A DNA stretch of 64,000 nucleotides from an uncultured Macellibacteroides sp. (GCF_963667135.1 NZ_OY762974.1:2604001-2668000); one strand, 5' to 3'; shown: positions 45,018 through 54,114, counted from the stretch's first letter. The notes: generated from the sequence alone by a model not told the origin. A program made the numbers and translations.

Positions 45018-45335
45018 ATGTACGTAGTTGTAGAAATCAACGGTCAACAGTTTAAAGCCGAAGAAGGCAAGAAGTTGTTCGTTCACCACATTCAGAATGT
45101 TGAAGGTGGAGCAGTTGTTGAATTTGACAAAGTATTGTTAGTTGACAACAATGGTGAGATTAAAGTAGGTCTTCCTACTGTAGAAGGAGCAAAGGTTGTT
45201 TGCGAAGTTCTTTCTCCACTTGTTAAGGGTGATAAAGTTCTTATTTTCCACAAGAAGAGAAGAAAAGGTCACCGTAAGTTGAACGGTCACCGTCAGCAGT
45301 TCACTGAAGTGAGTGTAAAAGAAATTGTTGCATAA
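45018..45335 (+). CDS. rplU: 50S ribosomal protein L21
   Basis: 105 residues, typical [20 protein letters not shown] start and the [19 protein letters not shown]-terminal RNA-binding loop. First gene of the rplU-rpmA pair; gap of 19 bp to L27. Confidence 0.98.
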   Translation: MYVVVEINGQQFKAEEGKKLFVHHIQNVEGGAVVEFDKVLLVDNNGEIKVGLPTVEGAKVVCEVLSPLVKGDKVLIFHKKRRKGHRKLNGHRQQFTEVSVKEIVA

Positions 45336-45354
45336 CGATTAAAAAGGAAAGAAA

Positions 45355-45621
45355 ATGGCACATAAAAAAGGTGTAGGTAGTTCTAAGAACGGCCGTGAAT
45401 CACAAAGTAAACGATTAGGCGTTAAAATCTTTGGTGGTGAAGTTGCTAAAGCCGGTAACATTCTTATCCGTCAGAGAGGCACACAACATCATCCGGGCGA
45501 AAACGTAGGTATTGGAAAAGACCATACGTTGTATGCATTGGTAGACGGTGTTGTAAAATTCCGTAAAAGAAAAGACGACAGATCTTTTGTTTCGATTGAA
45601 GCAATCAAGGCTGAAGCATAA
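45355..45621 (+). CDS. rpmA: 50S ribosomal protein L27
   Basis: 88 residues starting [16 protein letters not shown], the N-terminal tail that reaches the peptidyl-transferase centre. No Firmicutes-type cleavable extension is present. [20 protein letters not shown] matches the family core. Followed by a terminator. Confidence 0.98.
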   Translation: MAHKKGVGSSKNGRESQSKRLGVKIFGGEVAKAGNILIRQRGTQHHPGENVGIGKDHTLYALVDGVVKFRKRKDDRSFVSIEAIKAEA

Positions 45622-45643
45622 TATATCTTTCACGAAAAAACTT

Positions 45644-45680
45644 AAAAGCAGGACGTCCTTTAGAGGATATCCTGCTTTTT
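45644..45680 (+). terminator. Terminator of rplU-rpmA
   Basis: AAAAGCAGGA/TCCTGCTTTT outer stem plus TCC/GGA inner pairs, followed by a T tract on the plus strand. Confidence 0.85.
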
Positions 45681-45742
45681 TTATTTGACTAATTTTTTTA
45701 TTCTAACCTTCTTTTTTTTAAGTTTGTCGAAACCTTTGAGAT

Positions 45743-46267
45743 ATGACTCTATCCAGGCTTGTTATTCGTTTTTCATTTTTTCTTATGCTTCTGCTTCTTG
45801 TTTCCTGCGGAACCAGAAAGCAATTTACACCCGAATCGCCTCCCGCCGACGATTTATCTCAACTTTACGGCATACGAATAACGAATGAAGATAACGTAAC
45901 ACTCTACACCCAAGCCGCTCAATGGCTGGGAGTGCCCCATAGGTACGGAGGCGCCGATAAGAAAGGGGTGGATTGCTCGGGGTTTGTTGCCATCCTTTAT
46001 CAAAAAGTATATGGCCGAAAACTTTCACGATCGTCGGCCGACATGCTGAAGCACGATTGCCGGAAAATTTCGCGCAGCAAGTTACGCGAAGGCGATCTTG
46101 TTTTCTTCCGGACAGAATCCGGTCGGAAAAAGTTGCCCAATCATGCAGGGATCTACCTTAAAAACGACAAATTTATACATACCAGTACATCCCGTGGGGT
46201 GATGGTGAGCAGTCTGAACGAACCCTATTACCTGCGAACCTGGATTTCCGGAGGGAGAGTAAAGTAA
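45743..46267 (+). CDS. NlpC/P60 family lipoprotein (C40 peptidase)
   Basis: 174-residue cell-wall hydrolase anchored by a lipobox (LLVSC, Cys22). Catalytic Cys78 in GVDCSGFVAILYQ and His134 in NHAGIYL match the NlpC/P60 Cys-His pair that cuts peptidoglycan stem peptides between D-Glu and the diamino acid. A TAAGTTTG box at 45719-45726 gives a very short leader. Downstream lies the palindrome array. Confidence 0.93.
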   Translation: MTLSRLVIRFSFFLMLLLLVSCGTRKQFTPESPPADDLSQLYGIRITNEDNVTLYTQAAQWLGVPHRYGGADKKGVDCSGFVAILYQKVYGRKLSRSSADMLKHDCRKISRSKLREGDLVFFRTESGRKKLPNHAGIYLKNDKFIHTSTSRGVMVSSLNEPYYLRTWISGGRVK

Positions 46268-46323
46268 TCCCTTAACAGTTTAGCGTACCGCATAGTACCC
46301 ATTAACCGTCCGCATGCCTATGT
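46268..46323. other. Spacer after the NlpC/P60 gene
   Basis: Forms, with 46422-46585, the ordinary part of a 354-bp gap between two genes. No frame, RNA gene or T-tract hairpin is seen in it; the notable content is the palindrome array that follows. Confidence 0.4.
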
Positions 46324-46421
46324 TTAGTTGGTCACACACCCGTGTGACGTTGGTCCCACGATTGCGGGACGACGGTCACACGTATGTGTGACGAACATCC
46401 CACGTACGTGTGACCAACTAA
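46324..46421. repeat. Array of four 18-bp palindromes with 22-bp period
   Basis: Units start at 46331, 46353, 46375 and 46397, each 18 bp, separated by 4 bp. The pattern is GTCnCAC-N4-GyGnGAC: GTCACACACCCGTGTGAC, GTCCCACGATTGCGGGAC, GTCACACGTATGTGTGAC, ATCCCACGTACGTGTGAC. The whole is closed by a perfect 14-bp inverted repeat, TTAGTTGGTCACAC at 46324-46337 and its complement at 46408-46421. Two words alternate: a GTCACAC type and a GTCCCAC type. No T tract follows, so it is not a normal terminator. Confidence 0.9.
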
Positions 46422-46585
46422 TCACTATAGTCTTCGTCCTTATTCTTCGTATTCAAAATCCTTACTCATCGTTGTATGTTACTTAACCATCCGAAGAGTT
46501 TTTTTTAGAAGTAGGTTTTTCCATAAACATTGGATAAAGTTTTTTATCATTTGCTGTTAAAATAGTATGTTCTCTATAATTTGTT

Positions 46586-46593
46586 TAACTTTG
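46586..46593 (+). promoter_or_regulatory. -7 box of serS
   Basis: TAACTTTG, 28 bp before the serS ATG. No clear -33 element. Confidence 0.5.
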
Positions 46594-46621
46594 TGGCTCA
46601 ATTAAAAAGCATAGATAAAGT

Positions 46622-47893
46622 ATGTTGACGCTTAAAGTAATTACGGAGAATCCGGACGAAGTAATCCGCAGGTTGGCCAAAAAGCATTTTGATGCGAAAG
46701 AGATTATCGGTAAAATTATCGAGTTAGATAAAACAAGACGTACTACCCAGTCGGTTCTTGATGAGAATTTGGCAACGCTGAATAACTTATCGAAAACAAT
46801 CGGTGCCCTGATGAAGGAAGGAAAGAAGGACGAAGCCGAACAAGCCCGCGCCAAAGTTGCCGAAATTAAAGAAGGTAACAAGGAGTTGGATGCAGCTAAA
46901 ACGGCTGCGGAACAGGAAATGAATAACCTGCTGGTGCTGGTTCCTAATTTACCTCATGATTCGGTTCCCGAAGGACGTGTAGCTGAAGATAACATATGCG
47001 AAAAAACAGGAGGAGTAGTTCCTCAATTGCATGCTGATGCGGTTCCTCACTGGGATCTATGCAAGAAATATGATCTTATCGATTTCGAATTGGGCGTTAA
47101 GATTACAGGAGCAGGTTTCCCGGTTTATAAAGGATATGGTTGCCGTTTGCAACGTGCCCTTATAAATTTCTTCCTTGACAATGCACGCGAAGCAGGTTAT
47201 CTTGAAATACAACCTCCATACGTTGTAAATGCCGATTCAGGCTATGGTACTGGTCAGCTTCCCGACAAGGAAGGCCAGATGTATCATGCAACGATAGATG
47301 ATCTTTATCTTATTCCAACAGCCGAAGTACCTGTTACCAATATCTACCGTGATGTTATTCTGAACGAATCCGAACTTCCTGTCAAGAATGCAGCCTATTC
47401 TGCTTGTTTCCGTCGTGAAGCAGGTTCATATGGAAAAGATGTTCGCGGTTTGAATCGTTTGCACCAGTTCGACAAAGTAGAAATTGTGCGGATAGATACG
47501 CCGGAACATTCTTACGAGTCGTTGAAGGAGATGGTTGATTATGTGCAATCACTGGTAGACAAGCTTGAACTTCCATGGCGTATACTTCGCCTTTGTGGGG
47601 GAGATATGAGCTTTACTTCTGCTATCACGTTCGACTTTGAAGTATATTCTGCTGCTCAGGAACGTTGGTTGGAAGTAAGTTCTGTTTCAAACTTCGAAAG
47701 CTATCAGGCAAACCGTTTGAAATGCCGTTACCGCGATGCAAGCAAGAAAACACAACTTTGTCACACGTTGAACGGTAGTGCCCTGGCTTTGCCTCGTATC
47801 GTGGCCGCTTTGTTGGAAAACAACCAGACGCCAGAAGGTATCCGTATTCCCAAGGCACTTGTGCCTTACACAGGTTTCGATATGATTAAGTAA
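46622..47893 (+). CDS. serS: Serine-tRNA ligase
   Basis: 423-residue class II synthetase. N-terminal antiparallel coiled coil for the tRNA-Ser long arm (about 30-105). Catalytic core with motif 2 CFRREAGSYGKDVRGLNRLH (split: FRREAGSYG and RGLNRLHQF) and motif 3 LNGSALALPRIVAALLENNQ. Monocistronic, ended by a 21-bp-stem terminator. Confidence 0.98.
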   Translation: MLTLKVITENPDEVIRRLAKKHFDAKEIIGKIIELDKTRRTTQSVLDENLATLNNLSKTIGALMKEGKKDEAEQARAKVAEIKEGNKELDAAKTAAEQEMNNLLVLVPNLPHDSVPEGRVAEDNICEKTGGVVPQLHADAVPHWDLCKKYDLIDFELGVKITGAGFPVYKGYGCRLQRALINFFLDNAREAGYLEIQPPYVVNADSGYGTGQLPDKEGQMYHATIDDLYLIPTAEVPVTNIYRDVILNESELPVKNAAYSACFRREAGSYGKDVRGLNRLHQFDKVEIVRIDTPEHSYESLKEMVDYVQSLVDKLELPWRILRLCGGDMSFTSAITFDFEVYSAAQERWLEVSSVSNFESYQANRLKCRYRDASKKTQLCHTLNGSALALPRIVAALLENNQTPEGIRIPKALVPYTGFDMIK

Positions 47894-47922
47894 TCTGTCC
47901 GGTATCTAGCCGGTCATATAAA

Positions 47923-47968
47923 TAAAAGAAGAGGGTGAATCAATTATTTGATTCACCCTCTTCTTTTA
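47923..47968. terminator. Bidirectional terminator after serS
   Basis: A perfect 21-bp stem (core GAAGAGGGTGAATCAA / TTGATTCACCCTCTTC) with a 4-nt loop between two convergent genes. Its core GAGGGTG...CA resembles the terminator at 50975-51012. Confidence 0.9.
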
Positions 47969-47992
47969 TATGTGTACGTTTGTATCCTTAAC

Positions 47993-50440
47993 TTAGATAA
48001 AGAGATTTACGTTCGACTCTTCCGCACGTTCCAGGTAAGAAGCCACACCACCATAAACAACATTGTCGAGCAGCTCTTCTTCTTTCACACCCATCACATC
48101 CATACTCATGGTACAGGCAATCATTTCAACACCGTTATCGATGGCTTGCTGCATCAGACTTTCCAAACTGTCTATTTTCTTATTCTTCATAATCAAACGC
48201 ATCATCCAGCTGCCGGCACCACCCATATTTAGTTTAGAAAGTTTTAGTTTGCCACTGTGAGCAGGAAGCATCATACCGAACATCTTCCCAAAGATATCCT
48301 TGGCAACCGACGGTTTCTCTTTCTTTTTGATTACGTTAAGTCCCCAGAAAGTGAAGAACATACTTACTTTCTTACCTGTTGAGGCTGCCCCGTTGGCAAT
48401 TACAAAAGAGGCGAGGGCTTTATCTAAATCATCGCTGAATACGATGAATGTTTTTCTGTCTCCGTTACTTATCATTTTATTTTGACTTTGAGGTTCTGTT
48501 TTTTCGATTGTTGCGTGAATAATGCCAGCTTTGTTTTCTACCGAAAGCAGTTGAGCTCCGGTTATCTTACACCAGGCAACCACATCTTTTGCAAAGCCCG
48601 GATCGGTAGCGGTAATCTGTAATTGCTCTCCAACGCCTATTTCTCCATAATTTTTTTTAAGTTGCATAACCGGACCGGGGCATTGCAAGCCGCAGGCGTT
48701 TATTAACTTCAGATCCTTAATGGCAGGGAACACAACATCCTCGCTACCATCTTCGTTTGCCGGCTTGGAGCTGATATGCTTGTTTATATTGGGCTCGATT
48801 TTGGCGAGCGACCATGTTTTATATCCTCCCGATAGGTTTCGCACCCGTTCATACCCATTCTGAGTTAGAATACGGTAAGCCACATAACCACGCAAACCAA
48901 CAGCGCAGGTTACAACAATATCTTTTTCTAATGGAAGCTCGTCCAATCGATGGCGAAGCGCGTCTACCGGAATATTAATAGAACCGGGTATAGAACCAAG
49001 TGCAAATTCGTCGCGTGTGCGAACATCCAACACCAATGCATCTTTAGAAAGACCGTCGATGTCGCGCCACTGAGCCGTTTTAACCTTGCCGGTCAAAATA
49101 TTCTCGGCCACAAACCCTGCCATATTAACCGGATCTTTTGCCGAAGAGTAGGGAGGAGCATAAGCATGTTCGATCTCAATCAGATCATAAATTGTTCCTT
49201 TGGCACGGATAACCTGTGCCATCATTTCAATTCGCTTATCTACACCATCAAAACCAACAATCTGTGCTCCCAGTAACTGTCCGGTCTTCGGTGCAAACAA
49301 AATCTTTACCGACATGGACAAGGCTCCCGGGTAATAGCCGGCATGCGATGCACTGTGAGTAAACGATTCATAGTAAGGAATACCCTCTTTGGCAAGCAGC
49401 TTGCTGTTAGCCCCCGATGCGGCTACTGTAAGATCAAATATCTTTGCGATGGATGTTCCGATAGACCCATCGTATGTTCTTTTATTACCAAATACAATAT
49501 TGTCGGCAACGATACGGCCCTGCTTGTTTGCCGGTCCCGCAAGAGGAATCAAAGCTTTGCTACCTGTAACCAGGTGAGTAACTTCTACGGCATCACCCAA
49601 TGCATAGATGTCAGGATCTGAAGTCTGCATGTGGTTGTTAACCGAAATACCACCAAGTTCGCCGATAGATAATCCGGCACCCTTAGCCAGCAATGTCTCC
49701 GGACGTACCCCGATACTCAGGATAACCATATCCGTTTCCAGCTGTTTACCACTTTTAAGAACAGCAATTATACCCTTTTCGGTCTCTTTAAAACTCACAA
49801 TACCATCTTCCAGATACAAAGAGACATCATTCTCTACAATATGATGATGTACAATAGCAGCCATTGAGAAATCAAGCGGCGCCATTACCTGGTTTGCCAT
49901 TTCGATAACACCCACTTCAATGCCAAGCGCATGTAAGTTCTCAGCCATCTCCAGTCCGATAAAACCTCCACCAACTACCAGAGCCCTTTTGGGCTTTAAT
50001 TCGTTAATGTATCCTTTAATGGTATCCGTGTCGGGCACATTACGAAGTGTGAATACCCGTTTGCTTCCAATGCCTTCTATCTTTGGGCGTACAGGTTCTG
50101 CTCCGGGAGACAAAACCAGTTTATCGTAGGTTTCTGTATATGTTTCGTTTGTTGTCAGATTGCGAACAATAACCGATTTACTGTCGGGCAAGATAGACAC
50201 AACTTCTTGTTTAGTCCGGATATCAATGTTGAAACGGGCCGTAAATCCTTGGGCTGTCTGGACAAATAGGTTATTACGATTGGTGATAGTATCGCCAATG
50301 TAGTAGGGGAGTCCGCAGTTTGCATACGAAACATATTCTCCGCGTTCAAAAAGAATGACGTTTGCCTGCTCGTCCATCCTTCGTAAACGTGCAGCTACAG
50401 TAGCACCTCCGGCTACTCCTCCGATAATAAGATACTTCAT
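47993..50440 (-). CDS. CoA-disulfide reductase/rhodanese/TusA/DsrE fusion protein
   Basis: 815 residues with four sulfur-handling domains in one chain. (1) FAD/NAD(P)H disulfide reductase, about 1-440, with GGVAGGATVAARLRR and the single active-site Cys42 in YVSYANCGLPYY, as in CoA-disulfide and NADH-persulfide reductases. (2) Rhodanese, about 460-545, active Cys in VTCAVGLRGY. (3) TusA-like, about 575-645, CGLQCPGPVM. (4) DsrE/F-like, about 650-815. Probably reduces or relays persulfide sulfur in the cytosol. It lies 61 bp after a marR gene and is probably under its control. Confidence 0.93.
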   Translation of the reverse strand: MKYLIIGGVAGGATVAARLRRMDEQANVILFERGEYVSYANCGLPYYIGDTITNRNNLFVQTAQGFTARFNIDIRTKQEVVSILPDSKSVIVRNLTTNETYTETYDKLVLSPGAEPVRPKIEGIGSKRVFTLRNVPDTDTIKGYINELKPKRALVVGGGFIGLEMAENLHALGIEVGVIEMANQVMAPLDFSMAAIVHHHIVENDVSLYLEDGIVSFKETEKGIIAVLKSGKQLETDMVILSIGVRPETLLAKGAGLSIGELGGISVNNHMQTSDPDIYALGDAVEVTHLVTGSKALIPLAGPANKQGRIVADNIVFGNKRTYDGSIGTSIAKIFDLTVAASGANSKLLAKEGIPYYESFTHSASHAGYYPGALSMSVKILFAPKTGQLLGAQIVGFDGVDKRIEMMAQVIRAKGTIYDLIEIEHAYAPPYSSAKDPVNMAGFVAENILTGKVKTAQWRDIDGLSKDALVLDVRTRDEFALGSIPGSINIPVDALRHRLDELPLEKDIVVTCAVGLRGYVAYRILTQNGYERVRNLSGGYKTWSLAKIEPNINKHISSKPANEDGSEDVVFPAIKDLKLINACGLQCPGPVMQLKKNYGEIGVGEQLQITATDPGFAKDVVAWCKITGAQLLSVENKAGIIHATIEKTEPQSQNKMISNGDRKTFIVFSDDLDKALASFVIANGAASTGKKVSMFFTFWGLNVIKKKEKPSVAKDIFGKMFGMMLPAHSGKLKLSKLNMGGAGSWMMRLIMKNKKIDSLESLMQQAIDNGVEMIACTMSMDVMGVKEEELLDNVVYGGVASYLERAEESNVNLFI

Positions 50441-50501
50441 CTGATTATATTTAGTATTACTAATAGTTTTTAGTAGAAAATAAATAGGTAAAAAAAGGGA
50501 A

Positions 50502-50867
50502 TTAATCCCTTTTCATGCATTCGTTCAGCTTGTTGAACAAGGTTTCGATGTTGAGTTCGGCACTCATCATTTCTTTCACTTTCTCCTTGCCGGTAGCCGA
50601 AAGTTCAAATATCATCTGGCGCTTGTCTTCTTTGCAGATAGTTCTGTTTATCAGTTCCTTGTCCTCAACCGCTGTTATTATCTTTGATACCCTTGAATTG
50701 GACAATCCAATGAAATCGCAGATTACTCCGGCCGATTTACATTCGCCGTCTTTCAGGCAGCAAAGCAGCATAGCTTCATTAATGGTTATATCGTACGCTT
50801 CAGAGAAATCTTTCTCGAACTGGTACAGCGTTTTATAGATATCTTTAATTGCACAAATTGGTTCCAT
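50502..50867 (-). CDS. MarR family transcriptional regulator
   Basis: 121 residues from the ATG MEPICAIKD. A TTG eight codons upstream overlaps the promoter -7 box and is rejected. Winged-helix core AMLLCCLKDGECKSAGVICDFIGLSNSRVSK (see ECKSAGVICDF and GLSNSRVSKI) with the wing following. Cys25, 26 and others could sense sulfur species or oxidants. First gene of an operon with the persulfide-type fusion enzyme; probably an autorepressor. Confidence 0.88.
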   Translation of the reverse strand: MEPICAIKDIYKTLYQFEKDFSEAYDITINEAMLLCCLKDGECKSAGVICDFIGLSNSRVSKIITAVEDKELINRTICKEDKRQMIFELSATGKEKVKEMMSAELNIETLFNKLNECMKRD

Positions 50868-50888
50868 TCTATTTCTATTATTACGGTG

Positions 50889-50953
50889 CAAAGATAAACA
50901 TATATTCTTAAATAGAATAGTTTTTAATGGAAAATATTTCTAACAATAGTTAG
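50889..50953 (-). promoter_or_regulatory. marR promoter with two candidate operator palindromes
   Basis: TATCTTTG (minus strand, 50896-50889) is the -7 box. TATTCTTAAATAGAATA (50903-50919) has TATTC/GAATA arms and covers the -33 position. CTAAC-AATA-GTTAG (50940-50953) lies one to two helical turns further up. Repressor binding to the first would block the promoter. Confidence 0.5.
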
Positions 50954-50974
50954 AGATATATAAAAAGGTTTAGT

Positions 50975-51012
50975 AAAAAAAAGAGGGTGGCTCAATTAAA
51001 TGAGTCACCCTC
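50975..51012 (-). terminator. Terminator after the DHOD-like gene
   Basis: GAGGGTGACTCA/TGAGCCACCCTC stem (one mismatch as a G-U pair) with a 6-nt loop, followed on the minus strand by eight T. Confidence 0.9.
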
Positions 51013-51035
51013 GCTGTATATCAGGATCAAACAGC

Positions 51036-52013
51036 TTAGTCGCGGTTTGAAAAATATTTCATAAACTGGGCACGTTCGTAACGTGACGGGTCGCTGATGT
51101 TTGTAAAGTTTAATTTGCCGCGGAACTCATCCACTGTTTTGAAACGAGACTGATGCATCCATTCTTCGATGCATGTTAGTACCTGCGAAATAATCTCCGA
51201 TCCGTGGGTATAAAGCGCACTGGTAAGCTGGACAGCCGAAGCCCCTGCAAGCAAGCACTTGATAACATCTTCCCAATCGTGTACACCGGTAGACGAGGCA
51301 ATGCTTATTCCCGGAATTTTACCCGCAACAATACCTGTCCAGCGTAAAGTGTCACTAAGGTCGGAATGGTTGCTGAATACGTTGCCAGATACAATCTGCA
51401 TGGTGTTGATATCGATATCCGGTTGATAATACCGGTTGAATAATACAACGCCATCTGCACCGTTTACCTTAATTGTATTAACTATGGCAGGGATATTGGC
51501 AAAGTTTTTACCAATCTTAAGTATAACAGGAATACGAACAGTTTCTTTAACCTTGCGTATAATGCTTACGTAGGTAGTCTGCAACTTATAATAATCGTGT
51601 GTGAGTCCGGTTTCCAGATAAAAGACATTCAACTCAAGGGCATCGGCTCCTGCAAGTTCAATCTGACGGGCAAAATCAATCCAATTATCGGCTTTATAGC
51701 AGTTAATACTTGCGATAATAGGGATTGTGCAAAGTTCTTTGGTCTTTTTGATCAGCTCAAGATATTCGTTTACCTGATTCACCTTTACGTACTCATGCAA
51801 GTAGTCGGAAGCTTCGGGGTAGTCGGATTCTTTCATCAGTGTGCTCGATTGCATTTCGATCTGCTCTTCAAAAAGCGATTTTAATACAATGGCACCTGCA
51901 CCAGCTTTTTCAAATTCTCTGTTTCTTTCCGGATTGTTTGTTAAGCCAGAGCTTCCGGCGATAAGAGGATTGCGGAGTGTTAACCCGGCATATTTAGTTT
52001 TTAAATCGATCAT
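51036..52013 (-). CDS. Dihydroorotate dehydrogenase-like protein
   Basis: 325-residue FMN-type TIM barrel of the DHOD family: LKTKYAGLTLRNPLIAGSSGLT start, ADALELNVFYLETG, ILKIGKNFANIP and GADGVVLFNRYY. It is separate from true pyrD in that the usual catalytic-base region is altered: SINCYKADNW and NVFYLE are not the standard NxSCPN. It probably acts on another substrate, and its role is open. Monocistronic. Confidence 0.82.
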   Translation of the reverse strand: MIDLKTKYAGLTLRNPLIAGSSGLTNNPERNREFEKAGAGAIVLKSLFEEQIEMQSSTLMKESDYPEASDYLHEYVKVNQVNEYLELIKKTKELCTIPIIASINCYKADNWIDFARQIELAGADALELNVFYLETGLTHDYYKLQTTYVSIIRKVKETVRIPVILKIGKNFANIPAIVNTIKVNGADGVVLFNRYYQPDIDINTMQIVSGNVFSNHSDLSDTLRWTGIVAGKIPGISIASSTGVHDWEDVIKCLLAGASAVQLTSALYTHGSEIISQVLTCIEEWMHQSRFKTVDEFRGKLNFTNISDPSRYERAQFMKYFSNRD

Positions 52014-52100
52014 GATTTATTAAATTATTAGTTCAACTTCACAAAGTTAACGATTTATTCTAATGAATAAATAGCAGGCGATATTTAAAATGGTTAAAAA

Positions 52101-52769
52101 TTAATAGGATCGTTCGCCGAAAATGAGGCTTCCTACACGAATCATCGTGCTTCCCTGGGCAATGGCAAGCGGGTAATCGTGACTCATACCCATGGAAAGT
52201 TCGCAAAAACTTTCCTTATTGGCAAAGTAAGATGCTTTAAGTTCAGTAAAGAAAGTATGTAATTTCTGAAATTCAGCGCTTACCTGTGTTTCATCCTCCG
52301 TGTTTGTAGCCATTCCCATTAGTCCGGCTATGGTAACATGTTTACAGGATTCAATTATCCCGCTTTCGATAAGTTCAACACACTCTTCGGGACTTAGTCC
52401 GAATTTGGTTTCCTCTTTGGCAATATAAATCTGTAGTAAAACCCGGATATTCCTGTTGTTACGGGCAGCCTGCTTGTCTACTTCCTGCAGTAACCTTGCG
52501 GAGTCAATGCTATGGATGGTATGAACAAAAGGAGCAATAACCTTTATTTTATTGCTTTGCAGATGTCCGATAAAGTGCCACTGGATATCCTTGGGAAGCA
52601 CTTCCTGTTTAGAATATAGTTCCTGCGCCTTGTTCTCACCGAAAATACGCTGACCGGCGTCGTAGGCTTCCTGCAAAGCTTCCACAGGATGGAACTTTGA
52701 AACAGCAACAAGCGTTACCCCCTCGGGAATAGACGCTTGTAGCTGTTTTATGTTGGATGTTATACCCAT
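52101..52769 (-). CDS. YggS family PLP homeostasis protein
   Basis: 222 residues from the ATG MGITSNIKQL, one base after the stop of the preceding gene; a longer version would overlap that gene. PLP Lys in LVAVSKFHP, then HFIGHLQSNK and SMGMSHDYPLAIAQGSTMIRVG (as MGMSHDYPLAI and STMIRVGSLIFG), typical of YggS/PROSC proteins that buffer pyridoxal phosphate. Coupled to the DUF4494 gene. Confidence 0.94.
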   Translation of the reverse strand: MGITSNIKQLQASIPEGVTLVAVSKFHPVEALQEAYDAGQRIFGENKAQELYSKQEVLPKDIQWHFIGHLQSNKIKVIAPFVHTIHSIDSARLLQEVDKQAARNNRNIRVLLQIYIAKEETKFGLSPEECVELIESGIIESCKHVTIAGLMGMATNTEDETQVSAEFQKLHTFFTELKASYFANKESFCELSMGMSHDYPLAIAQGSTMIRVGSLIFGERSY

Positions 52770-52770
52770 T

Positions 52771-53226
52771 TCAATTAGTTGCGCCTTCTTTCTTACCATC
52801 AAGAGAGAAAGGAAATACATCCATCAACATGGTTTCAGAAACCGATGCGATTGAATAATCGGCCATCGTATTTTTCATTCCTTCTTCCAAAACAGCGATG
52901 GCTTCCTTTAATGTGCAAGCCTGAGCAAGCATCATAGCAGCCGTTTTCTTTTCAGCGCCGCTCTTTTCGTCCAATGTAATGAAATAAACTTTGATTCTGA
53001 AGAAACGATCGCCCGCTTCATTAAAGAATAGTTCCGAAATCTTTGCGCGTTTGATGTCCGCTACTGTGAAATCGCCGGTAATATAAGGTTGAATTTCTTC
53101 AATAATACGGGCTTCTGCTTCTGTAAATGATAGAGCATCAACTAAGTAAGGTTCGGTTACTTTCTTCTGCATTCCGTTTTCCATCATCTTTTCGTAAGAT
53201 ACCTTACACTCAAACCAATTATGCAT
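52771..53226 (-). CDS. DUF4494 family protein
   Basis: 151 residues of a Bacteroidota-specific family of unknown function (start HNWFECKVSYEKMMENG; then EPYLVDALSFTEAEARIIEE). No signal peptide or membrane segment; mixed alpha/beta composition. Its stop is one base before yggS, so the two are coupled. A regulatory or cofactor-related role can only be guessed from that partner. Confidence 0.85.
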   Translation of the reverse strand: MHNWFECKVSYEKMMENGMQKKVTEPYLVDALSFTEAEARIIEEIQPYITGDFTVADIKRAKISELFFNEAGDRFFRIKVYFITLDEKSGAEKKTAAMMLAQACTLKEAIAVLEEGMKNTMADYSIASVSETMLMDVFPFSLDGKKEGATN

Positions 53227-53498
53227 ATTCGACTATTTTTTATTGTTTGTTCTTGCTAAAACAGCTCACAAAAGTAGCTGCAATCTGCAAATAATACAAC
53301 TTAAAACCGAAAAACAATTAAACATATCGGTATAATGATCTGTTATAATAATACAGTATAGTGTTTTTCATGGTATTAGATTTTTAAGATTAGTAAAAAG
53401 ATTGGTCATCCAATTCGGGAGAACAGGGTGGCGAGAATGAGATAGCAACCGGGTCAGAGAGTAAACCTCCCTTTTCCGGTTGTTTTCGTTAGATGAGA

Positions 53499-53960
53499 TT
53501 AAACTTCATCAATTGCATAAAGGCTTGAAAAGCACAGACGCTTGTAATCAAATATCTCTGAAGGTTCAAAGAAACGATTCAATTCGATTTTTGCAGTTTC
53601 AATAGAGTCGGATGCATGAACCATATTTTCCTGTATACTCATGCTATAATCTCCTCTGATGGTGCCCGGTTGGGCGATTCGTCCGTTTGTAGGTCCGGAT
53701 AAAGTTCTGACTACTTGAACTGCATCCACACCTTCCCAGCAACAAACAATAACAGGACAAACTTCCATAGCATCTTTGATTCTACCAAAAAACGGTTTAT
53801 CAAGTAAGTGTGCGTAGTGTTCTTTAAGAATATCATCTGTAAGCCAAATCATCTTCGTGCCTACAAGTCTTAATCCTTTTTTTTCAAACCGGGAGATAAT
53901 TTCTCCAATCAAACCTCGCTGTATAGTACAAGGTTTTAGAATAACAAGTGTTCGTTCCAT
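53499..53960 (-). CDS. ndk: Nucleoside-diphosphate kinase
   Basis: 153 residues. Start RTLVILKPCTIQRGLIGEII with the nucleotide-binding Lys, active-site His in NMVHASDSIETA (about residue 116), and GPTNGRIAQPGTIRGDY. It keeps (d)NTP pools balanced. A full-consensus promoter lies upstream. Confidence 0.96.
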   Translation of the reverse strand: MERTLVILKPCTIQRGLIGEIISRFEKKGLRLVGTKMIWLTDDILKEHYAHLLDKPFFGRIKDAMEVCPVIVCCWEGVDAVQVVRTLSGPTNGRIAQPGTIRGDYSMSIQENMVHASDSIETAKIELNRFFEPSEIFDYKRLCFSSLYAIDEV

Positions 53961-54003
53961 AACAATTTTATATTAGAATATTTAGAAGGTTAATTCTTAG
54001 CGC

Positions 54004-54034
54004 CAAAGATACCTTTTTTGGTTATGGTTACAAA
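54004..54034 (-). promoter_or_regulatory. Promoter of ndk
   Basis: Minus strand TTTG (54034-54031), 19 bp, TATCTTTG (54011-54004), 44 bp before the ATG. Confidence 0.8.
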
Positions 54035-54114
54035 TAGTTTGTTTAGATTTTGATTGAGAAATTCCGATTTATTTTGAATAAGGGCTTGTGATTATTGCCC
54101 AAGGCCAAAAAGAA

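Noticed and set aside
46324-46421. Palindrome array as a CRISPR or a terminator
   Set aside because: Spacers are only 4 bp, units are themselves palindromic and there are no cas genes. No T tract follows on either strand.
50868-50891. TTG start of the marR gene
   Set aside because: It overlaps the -7 box TATCTTTG; the ATG at 50867 follows the predicted transcript start.
53446-53488. CAACCGG/CCGGTTG inverted repeat behind ndk as a terminator or small RNA
   Set aside because: The loop is very long and a T run is present only on the strand without a gene; too weak to list.
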